Positions 15,746-24,653 are shown, numbered from the stretch's first letter. The stretch is DNA of 35,094 nucleotides from Desulfatitalea sp. (GCA_018224505.1 JAGTVD010000429.1:1-35094), one strand, 5' to 3'. Program-made: numbers and translations. Notes: generated from the letters alone by a model not told the origin.

Positions 15746-16999
15746 ATGACAGACCGGCCCACCACCGACGACGCCAATACCGTTGCCATTGCCCGGCAAC
15801 CCGTTTTCGATGCCAAGCGGCGTTTGTGGGGTTACGCGCTCTTTTGCGTGGGCCCCGCGGCGCGGCAGGCCCCGCCGGGCCAGGACACGGCGGATAACGT
15901 GGCGCTGCAAGTGGCCGCTGGCGCCTACATGGGCCTGGAACAGCTCCTGGACGGCAATCGAAAAATCCTGGTGCGCTTCAGCGAACGAAACATATTGGAT
16001 CAACTGCCATATGCACTACCGGCGCCACTGACCGTCGTGGCGGTTGAAGAAGCGGTTTTCGCGGAGACCGCCGTGCACCCGGCCCTGAACCAACTCAAAG
16101 CGGACGGCTATCTACTGGCCGTAACCAGCTATACCGCAGCCGATCAATGGGGTTCCTTCTACCGCATGGCCGACATTATCAGCATTGACGTGCGCCACCG
16201 CAGCCGGGGCCCACTATCGGAATTGGTGGCGGAGGCCGGTGCCCACGGCGCCACATTGATGGCCATGCAGGTGCAGGACTTCGCACGCTTCGACCTATGT
16301 ACGGAACTGGGTTTCGCCCTGTTTCACGGCCCTTTTTTCAAAACGCCCGAAACGGTTACGGTGCGCAAACTCGCCTCCAACGAGGCTTCCCGTTTTGCTT
16401 TGATGCGCGCCATCGAACAGGAGGAGGTTGATTTCGAACAGTTGGCGGAGACCATCCAGGCCGACGCCGCATTGAGCTTCCGCCTGCTGGCCTATCTCAA
16501 CTCGGCGGCCTTCGGGTTGCGCCAGAAGATCAAATCGATCCAGCAGGCTATCAGTCTGCTGGGATGGCGCAAGATGAAGAACTGGTTGCGGGTCGTGTTG
16601 CTCAACGACCTCAACCGTAGCCCGCATGCCCCCGACTTGATGCTGCTGGCGGCCCAGCGGGGCAAGTTTCTCGAACGAATCGGTCACGCCTACGACTTTT
16701 GGGGCTTTGACCCCGAAAATCTCCACATGCTGGGCATATTCTCCCTGCTCGATGCCATGCTGGGAATGCCCATGACAGAGATTGTCACCCATCTGCCCCT
16801 GGACGAAAAAGTGAAAGGCGCCCTGCGCGGCGAGGCCAACAACGAATACCAGCCCCTGTTGGAACTGGCTCGGTGCTTCGAGGAAAGCCGCTGGCCCGAC
16901 GCCGAAACCCTGCTGCAGCGGCTCAACATGGACAGCCCGACCATCCATCGCGCCTTCCAGGAAGCCGTCGAGTGGGCCGCCGCGTTTACCAACAGTTAA
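15746..16999 (+). CDS. EAL-like/HDOD (YuxH-type) signalling protein
   Basis: The 417-residue protein joins an N-terminal degenerate EAL-like domain to a C-terminal HDOD domain. The first begins with VAIARQPVFDAKRRLWGYALF, the usual opening of this family, but lacks the acidic metal-binding EAL motif, so phosphodiesterase activity is unlikely. The HDOD part spans about residues 190-390, with ADAALSFRLLAYLNSAAFGLRQKIKSIQQAISLLGWRKMKNWLRV characteristic of the fold. HDOD proteins usually act as regulators without a known enzyme activity. The start at 15746 is chosen because GGAGAAGG lies 5 bases before it; the ATG at 15731 is upstream of that site. Its stop overlaps the convergent purF-like stop within a shared TTAA. 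Confidence 0.88.
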   Translation: MTDRPTTDDANTVAIARQPVFDAKRRLWGYALFCVGPAARQAPPGQDTADNVALQVAAGAYMGLEQLLDGNRKILVRFSERNILDQLPYALPAPLTVVAVEEAVFAETAVHPALNQLKADGYLLAVTSYTAADQWGSFYRMADIISIDVRHRSRGPLSELVAEAGAHGATLMAMQVQDFARFDLCTELGFALFHGPFFKTPETVTVRKLASNEASRFALMRAIEQEEVDFEQLAETIQADAALSFRLLAYLNSAAFGLRQKIKSIQQAISLLGWRKMKNWLRVVLLNDLNRSPHAPDLMLLAAQRGKFLERIGHAYDFWGFDPENLHMLGIFSLLDAMLGMPMTEIVTHLPLDEKVKGALRGEANNEYQPLLELARCFEESRWPDAETLLQRLNMDSPTIHRAFQEAVEWAAAFTNS

Positions 17000-18399
17000 A
17001 AATAGCTGCTGCCATCCCAGCAGTGGGTGCAGAGCCTCTCCCTGGGCAGCCCGATGGCCGCGACCATATCTTCCAGGCGCTGATATTTAAGGGTGGTCAG
17101 GCCAAGACGCCGGCGAATCTCCTCGATCATGGCCAGGTTTTTCGGCGCACCTGCCAGGGCGTACTGGTCCAGATCCTTGTCATCCACCCCTTCCAGTGCA
17201 TGGATGATCTTGCGCCCGGCCAGATCCAGGGTGGAACGGGATGTGGAAAAGTTGAGAAAGACGCACGGATGGATCAACGTGGGGCACGCCGGCCGCATGT
17301 GGACTTCAAGAGCGCCCCGGTCGAAGAGAACCTTGACGTGGTCCTTGAGCTGGGTGCCGCGGACAATGGAATCATCGCAGAACATCAGCCGCTGGCCTTC
17401 AATCAACCGTCGGACCGGTATCAGTTTCATGCGGGCCACCAGGTCTCGCATCTGCTGGTTCTGGGGCATGAAACTGCGCGGCCAAGTAGGCGTATATTTC
17501 ACAAAGGGGCGGCGGTAGGGAATTTTCAACTCATTGGCGTAGCCCAGGGCGTGTCCGATACCGGAATCGGGGATACCGGCCACCGAATCCACCGTCACAT
17601 CGTCGTTGCGGGCCAGGGCCGCGCCGCAATTGTAGCGCACGGTCTCCACGTTGATGCCTTCATATTCTGATGCCGGATAGCCGTAGTAGACCCACAGAAA
17701 AGCGCACACCTGCATGCGCTCGGCCGGGGCAACCCGCTGTTCCCAGCCATCGGGCGTAATCAAGACCACTTCACCAGGCCCGAGAAAATAGTCCACCTCG
17801 AAACCCAGGTTGGGAAGCGCGCTGGTCTCTGAAGTGACCGCCAAAGCGCCGTCACGACGACCGATGACCAGGGGTGTGCGGCCCAGACGATCCCGGGCGG
17901 CGAATATCCCCTGACGGGTCAGCAACAACATCGAGCAGGAGCCCTGGATGGCCCCTTGCGCGTTGCGGATGCCGTCTTCGAAACACTCCTCCTGGCAAAT
18001 CCGCATGGCCACCACCTCGGTCGGATTGGTGCGGCCGTCGGTGGTGTCGGAAAAGTAGCTTTTGTGCGCAAACGCGTCCCGGACCAGGTCCTCCATATTG
18101 TTGACCCGTCCGACGGTCACGATGCCGAAAACACCCAGATGGGAACCGATGATCAAGGGTTGGGGATCGGTGTCGCTGATGACGCCGATCCCCTGGGTGC
18201 CTTGAAACTTGTCCAGGTCCGACTCGAACTTGGTGCGAAAATAGCTGTTTTCGATATTGTGGATCGAACGGTGGATCCCATGGGAATTCCACACAGCCAA
18301 ACCGCCCCGCTTGGTTCCCAGATGGGAATGGTAATCGGTTCCATAATAGAGGTCGGTCACACAATCGGTTTCAGAAACAACGCCAAACAATCCACCCAT
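16996..18399 (-). CDS. PurF-like amidophosphoribosyltransferase paralogue with a degenerate glutaminase domain
   Basis: The 467-residue protein has the two-domain layout of PurF. The phosphoribosyltransferase half is intact: CDDSIVRGTQL (341-351) is the PRPP loop, and the four Fe-S cysteine positions known from Bacillus PurF appear kept (Cys232, Cys379, Cys457, Cys460 in LCTHC). The N-terminal glutaminase half is not. The nucleophile that should follow Met1 is Gly2 (MGGLFGVV instead of CGxxGI), the HVRY segment reads VISD (73-76) and HNGN reads TVGR (95-98). Glutamine hydrolysis therefore seems impossible; the protein may use free ammonia or have another role. It starts 17 bases after carB, so they are probably one operon. 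I leave the gene symbol blank because a canonical purF may exist elsewhere. Confidence 0.85.
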   Translation of the reverse strand: MGGLFGVVSETDCVTDLYYGTDYHSHLGTKRGGLAVWNSHGIHRSIHNIENSYFRTKFESDLDKFQGTQGIGVISDTDPQPLIIGSHLGVFGIVTVGRVNNMEDLVRDAFAHKSYFSDTTDGRTNPTEVVAMRICQEECFEDGIRNAQGAIQGSCSMLLLTRQGIFAARDRLGRTPLVIGRRDGALAVTSETSALPNLGFEVDYFLGPGEVVLITPDGWEQRVAPAERMQVCAFLWVYYGYPASEYEGINVETVRYNCGAALARNDDVTVDSVAGIPDSGIGHALGYANELKIPYRRPFVKYTPTWPRSFMPQNQQMRDLVARMKLIPVRRLIEGQRLMFCDDSIVRGTQLKDHVKVLFDRGALEVHMRPACPTLIHPCVFLNFSTSRSTLDLAGRKIIHALEGVDDKDLDQYALAGAPKNLAMIEEIRRRLGLTTLKYQRLEDMVAAIGLPRERLCTHCWDGSSYF

Positions 18400-18416
18400 A
18401 CCGGAAATTCCAATCC

Positions 18417-21400
18417 TTAACTGATTTCACCGCCGGTGGCATCACTGCAAGTGCGGATCTCACCGTGGTAGCTTTGCAGGGAACGCACTTCGGGCTCCCT
18501 TTCCCGACGCGCCGCGATCCCCTTGGCCGCGGCCAGGGCCGCCGCCGTGGTAGTAATATAAGGGACCTTGTACCGGATCGCGATCCTGCGGATATTGGAA
18601 CTGTCCGCCGTGCCCTTTTTACCGCTGGGAGTATTGACCAGCAGTTGCACCTGACCGCTCTTGATGGCATCCACCAGGTTGGGACGACCCAGGTCCAGCT
18701 TGGAAACCGAAACGGTATCGATCCCCTTTTCCGCCAGATAGCGGTGGGTCCCTTCGGTGGCCATGAGGGTAAAACCCAGCTCCCGGAAGCGCCGCACCGC
18801 CTCCAAAGCGGCCGGTTTGTCCCGGTCGGCAATGGTGAACAGCACCGCGCCCTCCAGAGGCAGCGATGACTGGGCCGCCTCCTGGGATTTGAAAAAGGCC
18901 CGCCCGAACGAGTTGGCCAAACCCAGCACTTCGCCCGTGGAGCGCATCTCCGGCCCCAGCAGGGGGTCCACCTCGGGAAACATGTTGAAGGGAAAGACCG
19001 CCTCCTTGACACCGTAATAACCGATCTGGGTTTTACGCAAGTTGAGTTCCGCAACGGTTTTTCCCAGAACCACCTGGGTGGCCAGTCGGGCCATGGAAAG
19101 GCCGCACACCTTGGACACAATGGGCACCGTCCGCGATGCCCGGGGGTTGGCCTCCAGGACGTAAACGGTATCCTGGTAAACGGCATACTGGATATTCATC
19201 AGGCCCACCACCTTCAGTTCGATAGCGATGCGCCGGGTATACTCTTCGATGACCTCGATGTGCTTGGGCGCCAGGCTGATGGGAGGAATCACGCAGGCCG
19301 AATCGCCGGAATGAATGCCGGCCAACTCGATATGCTCCATCACCGCCGGCACAAAAGCGTCCTTGCCGTCCGCGATGGCATCGGCCTCGGCCTCGATGGC
19401 ATTGTCCAGAAACTTGTCGATGAGCACCGGCCGTTCGGGCGTCACTTCCTCCACCGCCACGGCCAGATAACTTTTGAGCATCTGGTCGTCATGCACGATC
19501 TCCATGCCGCGACCGCCCAGGACATAGGAAGGCCGCACCACCAGCGGATAGCCGATACGCTCGGCGACCTTCATCGCCTCCGCCTCACTGGCGGCCATTC
19601 CCGACTCGGGCTGGGGGATGCCCAGACGGCGCATGATCTGGGAAAAGCGGTCGCGATCTTCGGCCAGGTCGATGGTCTCCGGCGAGGTGCCCAGGATCCG
19701 GACCCCGGCTTCGGCCAGCTCCCGGGCGATATTGAGGGGCGTCTGGCCGCCGAATTGGGCGATGACCCCCGCGGGCTTCTCCTGCGCGTAGATGCTGAGT
19801 ACATCCTCCACGGTCAGCGGCTCGAAATAGAGCCGATCCGATGTGTCGTAGTCGGTGGAGACCGTTTCCGGATTGCAGTTGACCATGATCGATTCCAGCC
19901 CCGCCTCGCGGATGGCCAGGGCGGCATGCACGCAACAGTAGTCGAACTCGATCCCCTGGCCGATGCGGTTGGGACCGCCGCCGAGCACCATGATCTTGCG
20001 CCGTTCGCTGACCGTCACCTGGTTGGGAGCATTGTAGGTGGAGTAGTAGTAGGCGGCGTCCTCCACCCCGCTGACCGGCACCGGTTCCCAGGCCTGCGCC
20101 AGCCCCAGGGCGATGCGCCGCTCGCGGATCGTTCGCTCGGCAAGGCCCAGCAGCTTGGCCAGGTAACGGTCGGCGAACCCATCCTTTTTAGCCTGGAGCA
20201 GCAGATCATCCGGCAGGGTGCCCCCCTTGCAGGCGATAACGCGCTCCTCGAGGGCCACCAATTCCTGCATCTGCTCGAGGTGCCAGGCTTTCATATGGGT
20301 CAGGGCATGAATCTGTTCAACGGTGGCGCCCTTGCGCAACGCTTCATAAATCAGGAAAAAACGCTCGCTGGAAGGCACCGCCAAACGCTGCATCAGGGTT
20401 TCTAGGGGCAGGGTGTGAAAATTTTTGGCGAACCCAAGGCCATATCGGTTGATTTCCAGGCTGCGGATGGCCTTTTGCAGCGCCTCCTTGTAGTTCTTGC
20501 CGATGCTCATCACCTCGCCCACGGCACGCATCTGGGTGCCCAGACGATCCTCGATGCCGGCAAATTTCTCAAAGGCCCAGCGGGCGAATTTGACCACCAC
20601 ATAATCCCCCGAGGGGGTGTATTTCTCCAGGGTTCCGTCTCGCCAATAGGGAATCTCGTCCAGAGTCAGACCGCCGGCCAGCAGCGCCGATACCCGGGCG
20701 ATGGGAAAACCGGTGGCCTTGGAGGCCAAGGCCGATGAACGCGAGGTGCGCGGATTGATTTCGATCACCACCACCCGGTCGGTTTCGGGATCGTGAGCGA
20801 ACTGGACATTGGTGCCGCCGATTACCTCGATGGCCGCCACGATGGCATGGGCGTAATCCTGCAACCGCTGCTGCAAAGCCGGTGCGATGGTCAGCATGGG
20901 CGCCGTGCAGCAGCTGTCACCGGTGTGCACCCCCATGGGATCCACGTTTTCAATGAAGCAAACGGTGATCATCTGGTTCTTGGCATCGCGCACCACTTCC
21001 AGCTCCAGCTCCTCCCATCCCAGCACCGACTCTTCGACCAGCACCTGGTGAATCATGCTGGCCGCCAGGCCCCGCACCACCACCGTCCGCAGTTCCTCCA
21101 AGTTATACACCAACCCGCCGCCGGTGCCCCCCATGGTGTATGCCGGCCGGATCACCACAGGATAGCCGAGTTGCTCGGCCACCTTTTCAGCCGCCTCGAG
21201 GGTATTGACCGCCTCGCTGCGCGGCATTTCAATACCCAACCGTTCCATGGTGTTTTTGAACGCCGTGCGGTCCTCGCCGCGCTGGATGGCGTCCATGTTC
21301 ACACCGATCACCTGGACATCATATTTTTCCAGGATACCCTGCTGATAAAGCTCGGACGAAAGGTTCAAGCCCGTTTGTCCCCCCAGGTTGGGCAACAGGG

Positions 21401-21653
21401 CGTCGGGCCGCTCCACGGCAATGATCTTTTCAATGGTTTTGACATTGAGCGGTTCGATGTAGGTCACGTCCGCCGTGCCGGGATCGGTCATGATGGTGGC
21501 GGGATTGGAATTGACCAGCACGGTCTCATAACCCAAGGAACGCAGCGCCTTGCAGGCCTGGGTACCGGAATAGTCAAATTCGCAGGCCTGACCGATGATA
21601 ATGGGACCGGAACCGATAATCAGGATTTTGTGAATGTCATCTCGCTTGGGCAT
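18417..21653 (-). CDS. carB: Carbamoyl-phosphate synthase large subunit
   Basis: CarB makes carbamoyl phosphate from bicarbonate, ammonia delivered by CarA and two ATP, feeding pyrimidine and arginine synthesis. The protein opens with MPKRDDIHKILIIGSGPIIIGQACEFDYSGTQACKAL and has two homologous ATP-grasp halves; the second begins near residue 555 with KIMVLGGGPNRIGQGIEFDY. Family blocks such as RPAYTMGGTGGG, EINPRTSRSSALASKATG and RPSYVLGGRGMEIVH are present. The C-terminal allosteric MGS-like domain (FTLMATEGTHRYLAEKGI, LLVNTPSG) is complete. Length (1078) is typical. AAGGAG lies 5 bases before the ATG. carA is not adjacent; the gene downstream is the PurF-like protein. Confidence 0.96.
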   Translation of the reverse strand: MPKRDDIHKILIIGSGPIIIGQACEFDYSGTQACKALRSLGYETVLVNSNPATIMTDPGTADVTYIEPLNVKTIEKIIAVERPDALLPNLGGQTGLNLSSELYQQGILEKYDVQVIGVNMDAIQRGEDRTAFKNTMERLGIEMPRSEAVNTLEAAEKVAEQLGYPVVIRPAYTMGGTGGGLVYNLEELRTVVVRGLAASMIHQVLVEESVLGWEELELEVVRDAKNQMITVCFIENVDPMGVHTGDSCCTAPMLTIAPALQQRLQDYAHAIVAAIEVIGGTNVQFAHDPETDRVVVIEINPRTSRSSALASKATGFPIARVSALLAGGLTLDEIPYWRDGTLEKYTPSGDYVVVKFARWAFEKFAGIEDRLGTQMRAVGEVMSIGKNYKEALQKAIRSLEINRYGLGFAKNFHTLPLETLMQRLAVPSSERFFLIYEALRKGATVEQIHALTHMKAWHLEQMQELVALEERVIACKGGTLPDDLLLQAKKDGFADRYLAKLLGLAERTIRERRIALGLAQAWEPVPVSGVEDAAYYYSTYNAPNQVTVSERRKIMVLGGGPNRIGQGIEFDYCCVHAALAIREAGLESIMVNCNPETVSTDYDTSDRLYFEPLTVEDVLSIYAQEKPAGVIAQFGGQTPLNIARELAEAGVRILGTSPETIDLAEDRDRFSQIMRRLGIPQPESGMAASEAEAMKVAERIGYPLVVRPSYVLGGRGMEIVHDDQMLKSYLAVAVEEVTPERPVLIDKFLDNAIEAEADAIADGKDAFVPAVMEHIELAGIHSGDSACVIPPISLAPKHIEVIEEYTRRIAIELKVVGLMNIQYAVYQDTVYVLEANPRASRTVPIVSKVCGLSMARLATQVVLGKTVAELNLRKTQIGYYGVKEAVFPFNMFPEVDPLLGPEMRSTGEVLGLANSFGRAFFKSQEAAQSSLPLEGAVLFTIADRDKPAALEAVRRFRELGFTLMATEGTHRYLAEKGIDTVSVSKLDLGRPNLVDAIKSGQVQLLVNTPSGKKGTADSSNIRRIAIRYKVPYITTTAAALAAAKGIAARREREPEVRSLQSYHGEIRTCSDATGGEIS

Positions 21654-21706
21654 GCATGCTCCTTCGTTGTGAAATGAATCAGCGTTCTCGAACCACCCCT
21701 GGTAAT

Positions 21707-21735
21707 TTAACCAGCGCCGAAAATCAAGGTATAAT
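21707..21735 (+). promoter_or_regulatory. Candidate promoter 1 for the GNAT gene
   Basis: TTAACC (21707-21712), a 17-base spacer and a perfect TATAAT (21730-21735). It is in the 150-base gap between divergent carB and the acetyltransferase gene. Confidence 0.5.
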
Positions 21736-21745
21736 CGAGTCGTGC

Positions 21746-21774
21746 TTGACCCCCTTCCGAAAAATCCTTATTAA
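21746..21774 (+). promoter_or_regulatory. Candidate promoter 2 for the GNAT gene
   Basis: TTGACC (21746-21751), a 17-base spacer and TATTAA (21769-21774). It lies 39 bases downstream of the first candidate, so the gene may have tandem promoters. Confidence 0.4.
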
Positions 21775-21803
21775 TACGCAGACATTGCCAATTCGCTTAA
21801 AGG

Positions 21804-22385
21804 ATGAAGGACGTGGGAAGCGAGAACGAAATACCCGCGAAGTCGGCCGAACCTAAAAGAAAGAGCGGCGTTGTGCGGATTCGCCCCATGGAGGTGGATG
21901 ACCTGGCGCCGGTTTTTCATCTGGGCGAAACCCTCTTCACGGCAGCCGATGCGCCCAACCTCTACCGGACCTGGGATGAATTCGAGGTGGTGGGCCTCTT
22001 TCAAAGCGATTGGGCCACCTGTTTCGTTGCGGAATATAATGAGAAACTTGCCGGTTTTGCCCTGGGCACCATCATCACCAAAACCCATTCGGCCTGGAAA
22101 TATGGCCACCTGATCTGGCTGGGGGTTGAACCCGAGTACATGCGCAAGGGTGTAGCCGAAAAACTGTTCAGACATTTTCGAGACGTCACCAGCGAAGAAG
22201 GCGTTCGCATGCTGATTGTGGATACAGAGGCCGACAATCTGGCCGCGTTGCGCTTCTTCCGCAAAATGGGTTTCAGCAGCCCCCAGGAGCACATTTACCT
22301 CTCCCTGAACCTGGCCAGCCGCCAACGCGGGACCGCCAACGGGCGTAAAAACGGCCCGCCCAAGCGGCCGGGCAAACAGAGATAG
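21804..22385 (+). CDS. GNAT-family N-acetyltransferase
   Basis: The 193-residue protein has a GNAT fold. Features are VRIRPMEVDDLAPVFHLGE at the start of the domain, the central strand with HLIWLGVEPEYMRKGVAEKLFRHF (acetyl-CoA binding, R-K-G-V variant of the Q/RxxGxG/A loop) and DTEADNLAALRFFRKMGF near 145-165. The last 25 residues are basic and probably disordered (RQRGTANGRKNGPPKRPGKQR). The acetyl-accepting substrate cannot be told; RimI-like protein acetylation is one option. The ATG at 21804 directly abuts AAAGG, which is too close; a GTG at 21813 is 9 bases from the same AAAGG and may be the true start. The gene is divergent from carB. Confidence 0.85.
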   Translation: MKDVGSENEIPAKSAEPKRKSGVVRIRPMEVDDLAPVFHLGETLFTAADAPNLYRTWDEFEVVGLFQSDWATCFVAEYNEKLAGFALGTIITKTHSAWKYGHLIWLGVEPEYMRKGVAEKLFRHFRDVTSEEGVRMLIVDTEADNLAALRFFRKMGFSSPQEHIYLSLNLASRQRGTANGRKNGPPKRPGKQR

Positions 22386-22541
22386 CGCCCACGCCAACGC
22401 GAATTCGTTTTGACGCCGCTATTCGCCATAGAATGGCATACAGGCACCCAGACCCGCCATCCAACCAGCCTCACACCACCCCTGCGACACTTCAGAACAA
22501 AGCCGTTGCGATCCAAAAAGAAGTGCAATCCCATTTTCTTT
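22386..22541. other. Intergenic stretch after the GNAT gene
   Basis: No gene or clear terminator seen. The sequence is a little poorer in GC than its surroundings. It leads into the strong promoter at 22542. Confidence 0.4.
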
Positions 22542-22570
22542 TTGACATTTCCGCAACCTGTCAATATAAG
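22542..22570 (+). promoter_or_regulatory. Strong sigma-70-type promoter for the Fn3/PKD-like protein
   Basis: A perfect TTGACA (22542-22547), exactly 17 bases, then TATAAG (22565-22570). This is the best promoter match in the window. A start near 22577 gives an untranslated leader of about 247 nt. Confidence 0.7.
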
Positions 22571-22823
22571 AAATGAGGTTAGGCAACCTTCCCCATAAGA
22601 TGATGAAGTTGGTATACATTATTGAGCGCTTCCTCCGGGAAGAGAGTCGTCGTTAGGTTTCATCCTGAGGCATTAACAAGAGCCTGAACAGTTTGTTCAG
22701 GGAAAAGATCACCGACAGAATGATCGGACGGGCGGTTGTGCCTTGCTCACCGATCCGGGTCTGCGTCCTGACAGCCATGTCAGCACAGCACCTGTGCGCC
22801 GTTTGTGATCTAAGGAGAAGTCG
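22571..22823 (+). promoter_or_regulatory. Long structured 5' leader of the Fn3/PKD-like gene
   Basis: The leader contains a row of hairpins: AGGTT-AGGC-AACCT at its start, CTTCC-TCCG-GGAAG, an 8-bp CCTGAACA/TGTTCAGG (22683-22690 with 22694-22701), GATCGG/CCGATC, CTGACA-GCCA-TGTCAG (22768-22783) and GCACAG-CAC-CTGTGC (22783-22797). A good ribosome site (AAGGAG) follows, 6 bases before the ATG. CCGA...TCGG upstream competes with GATCGG/CCGATC, so alternative folds are possible. I could not match it to a known riboswitch class. Confidence 0.45.
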
Positions 22824-24653
22824 ATGCACCTTATCTGTCATCTGACCCGTCCCGCTTTGTTCGCGCCCCTTGCCACCCTGATTCGCAACTGTTCCCGAGC
22901 TACAATCAAGGCATTCTTGCTCGTTCTGGCCCTGCCCGCCTTACTATGGGCAGCCGATATCACATTGGCCTGGGATGCCAACGAGCCGGCACCGGAAGGG
23001 TATCGTGTCTATCAAAGAATTGCCCCCCAACCTTACCATTTTAATCAACCACCCGCCTGGGAGGGCTCCGGAACCACTTGCACCATCCGCAATCTGCAAC
23101 CCGGCATGCAATACCATTTTGTCGTTCGGGCATATACCGGCACGCTTGAGAGCAACAATTCGAACGAGGTCGGTTTCCGAACCCCAACAGGAACGGAACC
23201 TGCACCTACCGGAAATACCGGCATCGAAAATTCGTCGCCGAAGCCCGATCTCACCGGCAATGGCAACGTGGACCAGACACCGACATCGCCAACCCCGACC
23301 CAGGGGACGCTAACCGAACCGCCCATCGCCCAGGCCGGCGCCAATCAAACCGTGACATCGGCCAGCAAAGTGCAACTCAACGCATCGGAATCGGTTCACC
23401 CCCAAAAATTACCGCTGACCTACCAGTGGACCCAGACTGCCGGGCCATCCGTGGGTTTGGCGGACGGCAACACCCCCTGGGCGAGCTTCACAGCCCCTTC
23501 CGTGGCCACGGGGAAGACCGTCAACATGCTGTTTGAACTGACCGTTACCGATACCCGCAAATTGTCCAGCAGTGACACCTGCGTGGTATTGGTCACCGGC
23601 CCAGCGCCCCCAGCGATCGATGATCCCGCCCTGCCCGGCACAGGCGGTGATCCGGCTGTGGGTGGCGGAAGCCAGAATACAGACAGCGGAAAAAGTGATG
23701 CCCCCCACCCGCCTGCACAGCCCATTGTCTACTATCCGGTCGATGGCGCGGATGGACTCCCGTTGACGCCGCGCTTGACAGCGTCCGATTTCTGCGGCGG
23801 CGACAAAAACGATACCCACCAGCGCTCCGAATGGCGCATCTGGAAAACACGAGGGCAGCAAGTCGTGCTCGATGTGACCCGTGGCTATCATTCCCTGAAC
23901 CGTTTGTGGGTGCCGTTTTTCACCCTGACCACCAACACCACTTATACCTGCAAGGTGCGCTATTGGGACCACCGGGACCAGGCCTCGGAGTGGTCCGTCC
24001 CGGTCACCTTCACCGCCCGCGGCAGTTGGTTCAGTCGCAGCGACGCCATGGTGGCTTATACCCAACTCGCCCCCCTGGCAACCGACCTCAATGGAAACGG
24101 CATCCCGGACCTTCAGGAAGCGGATAAAATCCAGACCCTTCAGACCGCCGACGGCCGCCGCATGATGGCCTTGAGCATACATGACAGTGCGCATGTCCGG
24201 GCCATCGACCATGTCGCCGCAGTTGACCCGGAAACCATGGAGCCCCTGCCGCCCACCGATTCACCGCTACCCTATGGCCTGCTGGCGTATCGCCTCGAAG
24301 TCGACCAGCCAGGTCGGCAGACCCACGTGACCTTGCACCTCTCCGACCCCATCGATCCGCTGGCCCCATGGATGGTATACGGCGCGGATGGACAATGGAA
24401 GGTGGGCACCGATGAGGCGATACAGGTGAGTGCGGACGGACTGACCGTTGTGCGCACCATCGAGGATGGCGGCGAGCACGATGTGGACGGCGTGGCCAAT
24501 GGGGTCATTGTCGACCTGCTGGGACCCCTCGCAACCTCAGAAACGCCGGACAGCGCCGACAGACATGTCGAAGGTGCCACCAGCAACAACAGTAGCAGCG
24601 ATTCAAGTGATTTCGGGTGGGCGGGTTGTTTCATCAACACGCTAAAGAAATAA
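22824..24653 (+). CDS. Exported Fn3/PKD-like surface protein with anchor-U-like C-terminal region
   Basis: The 609-residue protein begins with a signal sequence (hydrophobic AFLLVLALPALLWA at about 30-43, cleavage after the Ala before DITLAW). A fibronectin type III domain follows at about 44-120 (DITLAWDANEPAPEGYRVY...YHFVVRAYTG). A Pro/Thr-rich linker leads to a PKD/REJ-like domain at about 165-265 (AQAGANQTVTSASKVQLNAS, YQWTQTAGP). A second Fn3-like domain spans about 300-395 (TYTCKVRYWDHRDQASEWS). The C-terminal part (about 415-575), ending in HDVDGVANGVIVDLLGP, resembles the choice-of-anchor U type domain. The extreme C-terminus is GWAGCFINTLKK, with a single Cys. It is probably secreted or cell-surface; adhesion is a guess. 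The neighbour gene is a convergent LuxR-type regulator. Confidence 0.8.
   Translation: MHLICHLTRPALFAPLATLIRNCSRATIKAFLLVLALPALLWAADITLAWDANEPAPEGYRVYQRIAPQPYHFNQPPAWEGSGTTCTIRNLQPGMQYHFVVRAYTGTLESNNSNEVGFRTPTGTEPAPTGNTGIENSSPKPDLTGNGNVDQTPTSPTPTQGTLTEPPIAQAGANQTVTSASKVQLNASESVHPQKLPLTYQWTQTAGPSVGLADGNTPWASFTAPSVATGKTVNMLFELTVTDTRKLSSSDTCVVLVTGPAPPAIDDPALPGTGGDPAVGGGSQNTDSGKSDAPHPPAQPIVYYPVDGADGLPLTPRLTASDFCGGDKNDTHQRSEWRIWKTRGQQVVLDVTRGYHSLNRLWVPFFTLTTNTTYTCKVRYWDHRDQASEWSVPVTFTARGSWFSRSDAMVAYTQLAPLATDLNGNGIPDLQEADKIQTLQTADGRRMMALSIHDSAHVRAIDHVAAVDPETMEPLPPTDSPLPYGLLAYRLEVDQPGRQTHVTLHLSDPIDPLAPWMVYGADGQWKVGTDEAIQVSADGLTVVRTIEDGGEHDVDGVANGVIVDLLGPLATSETPDSADRHVEGATSNNSSSDSSDFGWAGCFINTLKK

Noticed and set aside
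16996..18399. Sequencing error or wrong start hiding the PurF catalytic Cys
   Set aside because: The upstream in-frame codons contain no Cys before the carB stop region, and two further glutaminase motifs are also changed.
22571..22823. Cyclic di-GMP (GEMM) riboswitch in the Fn3/PKD-like leader
   Set aside because: The GGCAAACC and GGGGTTACCG-type conserved elements are absent.
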